Shown piece by piece: positions 60,774-64,000 of a DNA stretch of 64,000 nucleotides. Made by a program: the position numbers and the translations under genes. Below the pieces are notes generated by a model. That model made no database searches and was not told the DNA's origin. It was given only the letters and a program-made list of their open reading frames with translations. Numbering within the stretch: the stretch's first letter is position 1; each line of letters starts with the position of its first letter. This DNA is from Devosia sp. (GTDB taxonomy: Bacteria > Pseudomonadota > Alphaproteobacteria > Rhizobiales > Devosiaceae): the NCBI RefSeq assembly GCF_028290625.1, contig NZ_JAQGJM010000038.1, positions 62,001 through 126,000 of the forward strand, written 5' to 3'.

Positions 60774-61238
60774 TCAGGTCTCCCGCGCCCGCTCCAATAT
60801 CCGCTTGCACTCGAGCAGTTCGCGCAACACTTCGGAGAGTTTGTTGCGGCTGTCCTGGTCGAGGCTGGGATTGGCGAGCATGACGGCTTCTTCGAGTTCC
60901 GCCTCGTCGCTGGCGGCCTCGGCGGCTTCGAGGAGTGGGAGGATTTCGTCGATGGACTTGCCCTCGCCGACGGCGATGACGTAGCGGCTGCCCTGGTCCT
61001 TGAGGATGCGCTGCACACCCTTGATGGTGAAACCCTGATCGTAGAGCAGATGGCGGATGCCGCGCAGAAGCAGCACGTCCTCGGGGCGGTAATAGCGCCG
61101 GCCGCCGCCGCGCTTGAGCGGCTTGATGGTGGCGAAGCGGGTTTCCCAGAAGCGCAGCACGTGCTGCGGCAATTCAAGCTCGTCGGCGGCCTCAGAAATG
61201 GTCCGGAACGCGTCGGGGGACTTTTCCACGCCAGTCAT
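60774..61238 (-). CDS. MerR-family transcriptional regulator
   Basis: The 154-residue protein has an N-terminal MerR-type winged helix (about 10-80) with LELPQHVLRFWETRFATIKP and RRYYRPEDVLLLRGIRHLLYDQGFTIKGV. The C-terminal part is an acidic helical region with no metal-binding Cys residues. Its place directly after ihfA is conserved in many alphaproteobacteria. Targets are unknown. Confidence 0.93.
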   Translation of the reverse strand: MTGVEKSPDAFRTISEAADELELPQHVLRFWETRFATIKPLKRGGGRRYYRPEDVLLLRGIRHLLYDQGFTIKGVQRILKDQGSRYVIAVGEGKSIDEILPLLEAAEAASDEAELEEAVMLANPSLDQDSRNKLSEVLRELLECKRILERARET

Positions 61239-61353
61239 GCGCCCGGCCCCAGGCGCGTCCGACAGCGAAGCGGCGACTGCGGCCGCACCTGCTTGTATCG
61301 TTCACGCGAAAAACCAGCTTCCACTTTTTCGCACGAGGCTCCGGGAGAAGGTC

Positions 61354-61665
61354 TTATTTTCCAGTACGAACCATAGATTTGTTGATCTTGGATTTCAACA
61401 CGTTGCTAGGTTTGAACACAAGAACCTGCCGCGGCAGGATGGGAACTTCCTCGCCAGTCTTGGGATTGCGGCCAATTCGCTCGTTCTTGGAGCGCACCTG
61501 GAAGGAGCCGAAAGAGGAAAGCTTGACGTTGCTGCCATCGATCAGGGCCTCCCCGATCAGTTCGAGCACCCGCTCAACCAGTTCGGCCGATTCGGTTCGC
61601 GACAGTCCGACGGACCCGTAGACCGCCTCGGCTAGATCAGCACGCGTCACCGTTTTCTGCGTCAT
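61354..61665 (-). CDS. ihfA: Integration host factor subunit alpha (IhfA)
   Basis: The 103-residue DNA-bending protein of the HU/IHF family begins MTQKTVTRADLAEAVYGSVG. It has VKLSSFGSFQVRSKNERIGR, which contains the IHF/HU signature, and NPKTGEEVPILPRQVLVFKPS at the beta-arm with the intercalating Pro. It forms a heterodimer with IhfB. The frame extends upstream to 61887, but the family start is ATG 61665. The 249-bp spacer to fabH (61666-61914) holds no visible gene and probably an ihfA promoter. Confidence 0.96.
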   Translation of the reverse strand: MTQKTVTRADLAEAVYGSVGLSRTESAELVERVLELIGEALIDGSNVKLSSFGSFQVRSKNERIGRNPKTGEEVPILPRQVLVFKPSNVLKSKINKSMVRTGK

Positions 61666-61914
61666 AGACACCCCCGTGTTGCGCAAAGGGCCTAAAATCC
61701 CGTCGCAGGGCGACCCTCTCGCACCTCCGACACATTGAATGCCCCAGCCGATTCCCCTAAGAATCGGACTGCGACTGCAGGGATTTTTCCCCAATCTACC
61801 GTGCCCGGACCGACTGCAACGCGCCACATGGCGCGTCGTTCCAGCCCGGTTCCTCCACTCGGAATTGACACTAACGCCTTGAAACACCAGAGGTCAATCT
61901 GGTGAAGCGCACGA

Positions 61915-62892
61915 TTACCAGCGGATCAGCGAGGCGGCCCAGGTGAAGCCGCCGCCCATGGCTTCCAGCATCACCAGATCGCCCGGCTTGATGCGGCCAT
62001 CGGTGAAGGCCTCGTTGAGAGCCAGCGGCACGGAGGCCGCGGAGGTATTGGCGTGGCGGTCGACGGTGACCACGACCTTTTCGGGGGGAATGTGGAGCTT
62101 GTGCCCTGCCCCGTCGATAATACGCTTATTGGCCTGGTGCGGGATGAACCAGTCGAGATCGTCGACCCCATAGCCGGTGGTTTCGAAGACCGAGTTGACT
62201 ACATCGGTGATCATGCCGACGGCGTGGCGGAAGACTTCTTTGCCTTCCATATGCACGTAGCCCATGCCGAGCGTCGTGGATGGGCCGCCCTTGGTGTAGA
62301 GCTTGTCCCAGTAATGGCCGTCCGAGCGCAGGCTGGAGGCCAGGACGCCGCGTTCGGGAGCGTCGTCGCCCACGTGTTCGACTTCCATCACTACGGCACC
62401 GGCGCCATCGCCAAACAGCACGCAGGTGGTGCGATCGTTCCAGTCAAGCAGGCGCGAAAAGGTTTCGGCGCCAATGACCAGGGCGCGCTTGGCGAGGCCG
62501 TTCTTAAGATAGCTATCGGCGGTGGCGACGGCGAAGACGAAGCCGGAGCAGACGGCCTGCAGATCGAAGGCCGCACCGTGATGCATGCCCAGCTTGCGCT
62601 GCACGATCGCGGCGGTGGAAGGGAATGTGTAATCGGGCGTCGTTGTGGCGACGATGATCAGGTCAATATCGGCCGGGGTGAGGCCCGCGCGCTCGAGCGC
62701 CTGCTGGGCCGCCGCAAGGGCGAGATCGGAGGTAAACTCGCCATCGGCGGCCAGATAGCGCTGCTTGATGCCGGTGCGCTGCTGGATCCACTCGTCGGAG
62801 GTTTCGACGCGCTGAGCCAGCTCGTCATTGGTGACGCGATTGGCGGGCAAATAGCCGCCGACACCGCGGATGATGGAACGCGTCTGAGTCAC
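61915..62892 (-). CDS. fabH: Beta-ketoacyl-ACP synthase III (FabH)
   Basis: The 325-residue enzyme starts fatty acid elongation by condensing an acyl-CoA with malonyl-ACP. The catalytic Cys is in DLQAVCSGFVFAV, His in WFIPHQANKRII and Asn in VDRHANTSAASVPLAL. It overlaps plsX by 4 bp, so the two are coupled. Length and order (plsX-fabH-ihfA-merR) are typical for alphaproteobacteria. Confidence 0.97.
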   Translation of the reverse strand: MTQTRSIIRGVGGYLPANRVTNDELAQRVETSDEWIQQRTGIKQRYLAADGEFTSDLALAAAQQALERAGLTPADIDLIIVATTTPDYTFPSTAAIVQRKLGMHHGAAFDLQAVCSGFVFAVATADSYLKNGLAKRALVIGAETFSRLLDWNDRTTCVLFGDGAGAVVMEVEHVGDDAPERGVLASSLRSDGHYWDKLYTKGGPSTTLGMGYVHMEGKEVFRHAVGMITDVVNSVFETTGYGVDDLDWFIPHQANKRIIDGAGHKLHIPPEKVVVTVDRHANTSAASVPLALNEAFTDGRIKPGDLVMLEAMGGGFTWAASLIRW

Positions 62893-63956
62893 GCACTGGC
62901 CTCGGGTTCGGGTGTGGGCAGATCCGTCACTGCGCTGACGGGGAAGCGCTGCATGCCTTCGCCGATCTTGTCGATCAGGTGGCTGCGGGCCATTTCATAA
63001 CCAAGGCCCAGCGCGCTCTTGAAGCCGACTTCGTCGGTGCCGCCATGGGATTTGATGACGATGCCGTTGAGCCCCATGAAGACGCCGCCATTGACGGTGC
63101 GCGGGTCCATCTTGCGGCGTAGAGCGTTGAGCGCGGAGGTGGCAAGGAGCGCGCCGAGCTTGCTCAGCCAGTTGGCGCTGAGGGCGCTGCGCAGGTAGGA
63201 CGCGACCTGGCGGGCGGTGCCTTCGGCGGTCTTGAGCGCGACATTGCCGACAAAGCCTTCGGTGACGATGACGTCGACGGTACCCTTGCCGATGTCGTCG
63301 CCTTCGACAAAGCCGTGATAGGTGAAACCGGCGCCGCTGGCCGCGGCGAGAATTCGGCCGGCCTCCTTGATCGACTCGAGGCCCTTGACCTCTTCGGTGC
63401 CGACATTGAGCAGGCCGATAGTGGGGGAATCCTGGTCGAACAGGGCGCGGGCGAGCGCCGAACCCAGAATGGCGTAATCGACCAATTGGCGGGCGTCGGC
63501 GCCGATGGTGGCGCCCATGTCGAGCACGATGATGTCACTGCGCAGCGTCGGCCAGATGGCAGCGATGCCGGGGCGGGAAATGCCCTTCATGGGGCGCAGG
63601 CAGAAGGTGGACATTGCCATCAGCGCGCCGGTATTGCCGCCCGAGACCGCGACATCCGCCTCGCCGTCCTTGACGGCCTGGATGGACTGCCACATCGAGG
63701 AAACATTCTTGCCCTTGCGCAGGGCCTGGCTGGGCTTTTCGTCCGAAGCGATGACCATCTCGCAATGGCGCACGATGGAATGGGCCTTGAGCGCGGGAAA
63801 TTCATCGAGCAGCGGAGTAATCAGCTCCTGCCGCCCGTGGAAAATAAAAGACGTGTTCTTGCGTTCCTTCAGCGCCAGATGGGCGCCGTGGATCACCGCA
63901 CGGGGGGCATTGTCGCCGCCCATGGCATCCACTGAAATTCGAATTGTGTCGGTCAT
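62889..63956 (-). CDS. plsX: Phosphate acyltransferase PlsX
   Basis: The 355-residue enzyme converts acyl-ACP to acyl-phosphate for phospholipid synthesis. Family motifs are ISVDAMGGDNAPRAVIHGA, VSGGNTGALMAMSTF, VLDMGATIGADARQLVDYA, VGTEEVKGLESIKEA, EGFVGNVALKTAEG and NGIVIKSHGGTDEVGFKSAL. I use ATG 63956 rather than the in-frame TTG 63965. The remaining 44 bases to the window end hold no complete gene. Confidence 0.96.
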   Translation of the reverse strand: MTDTIRISVDAMGGDNAPRAVIHGAHLALKERKNTSFIFHGRQELITPLLDEFPALKAHSIVRHCEMVIASDEKPSQALRKGKNVSSMWQSIQAVKDGEADVAVSGGNTGALMAMSTFCLRPMKGISRPGIAAIWPTLRSDIIVLDMGATIGADARQLVDYAILGSALARALFDQDSPTIGLLNVGTEEVKGLESIKEAGRILAAASGAGFTYHGFVEGDDIGKGTVDVIVTEGFVGNVALKTAEGTARQVASYLRSALSANWLSKLGALLATSALNALRRKMDPRTVNGGVFMGLNGIVIKSHGGTDEVGFKSALGLGYEMARSHLIDKIGEGMQRFPVSAVTDLPTPEPEASA

Positions 63957-64000
63957 TTCCGCCAATAGTCCGGCTCGCAGGGGTGCGCGAGCCTACTCTT

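Noticed and set aside
63957..63965. TTG start at 63965 for plsX
   Set aside because: ATG 63956 gives the family-typical N-terminus (MTDTIRISVDAMGGDNAP), and ATG is the commoner choice.

Overview
The window is a GC-rich chromosomal segment of an alphaproteobacterium. The closing run plsX-fabH-ihfA-merR, the ScfR-type regulator, the fused iolC-DUF2090 gene, RibN under an FMN riboswitch and several dispersed palindromic repeat families point to the Hyphomicrobiales. A plant- or soil-associated genus such as Devosia is my best guess, but no marker here proves the genus. There are no rRNA genes, CRISPR arrays, transposases or phage genes. Most of the window is catabolic and transport capacity for plant-derived sugars and polyols.

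Layout. 1-4.1 kb: tRNA-Pro(GGG), an epimerase remnant, and a TetR-controlled EmrAB-type efflux pair. 4.1-9.1 kb: a sodium-symporter-like sensor kinase, a tiny membrane protein, a response regulator and an ScfR-like regulator, all leftward. 9.3-14.4 kb: a five-gene branched-chain-amino-acid-type (HAAT) ABC importer. 14.5-21.7 kb: a LacI-controlled operon joining a CUT1 sugar importer to a GH127 beta-L-arabinofuranosidase. 22-28.5 kb: a sulfotransferase-like/aminotransferase pair, an alpha/beta hydrolase, hydroxypyruvate isomerase, a CHASE2 cyclase and an AraC regulator. 28.6-34.9 kb: a second CUT1 importer ending in a Gfo/Idh/MocA-aldo/keto reductase fusion. 35-37 kb: a repeat-rich spacer, an FMN riboswitch with an oversized arm, and ribN. 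37-51.3 kb: a complete myo-inositol regulon. 51.4-57.1 kb: a LacI regulator divergent from a MocD/MocE/MocF-like oxygenase chain followed by a PanB-like protein and PurU. 57.3-60.6 kb: a MarR/MFS pair and another oxidoreductase. 60.8-64 kb: merR, ihfA, fabH, plsX.

How it works together. The inositol block is a convergent pair of operons: iolC-iolD-iolE-orf-iolB runs right, and a TIM-barrel isomerase with the inositol ABC importer and iolG runs left. Each is headed by the same promoter design: GGAA-N6-TTCC box, 3 bp, TTGAC(A/G), 17 bp, TTTCAT. The probable regulator (RpiR/IolR family) lies beside the first. Directly beyond the second promoter is the moc-like module. By homology it could oxidatively demethylate an O- or N-methylated polyol or amine and pass the released one-carbon unit to folate and formate (PurU). 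Its PanB-like member appears to lack the metal ligands of genuine ketopantoate hydroxymethyltransferase. This oxygenase/one-carbon module beside the inositol regulon is the best candidate in the window for an undescribed system.

Intergenic DNA is rich in palindromes. Four related copies of about 130 bp (one longer) occur, three of them inside the inositol cluster. Hairpins follow all four ABC substrate-binding-protein genes.
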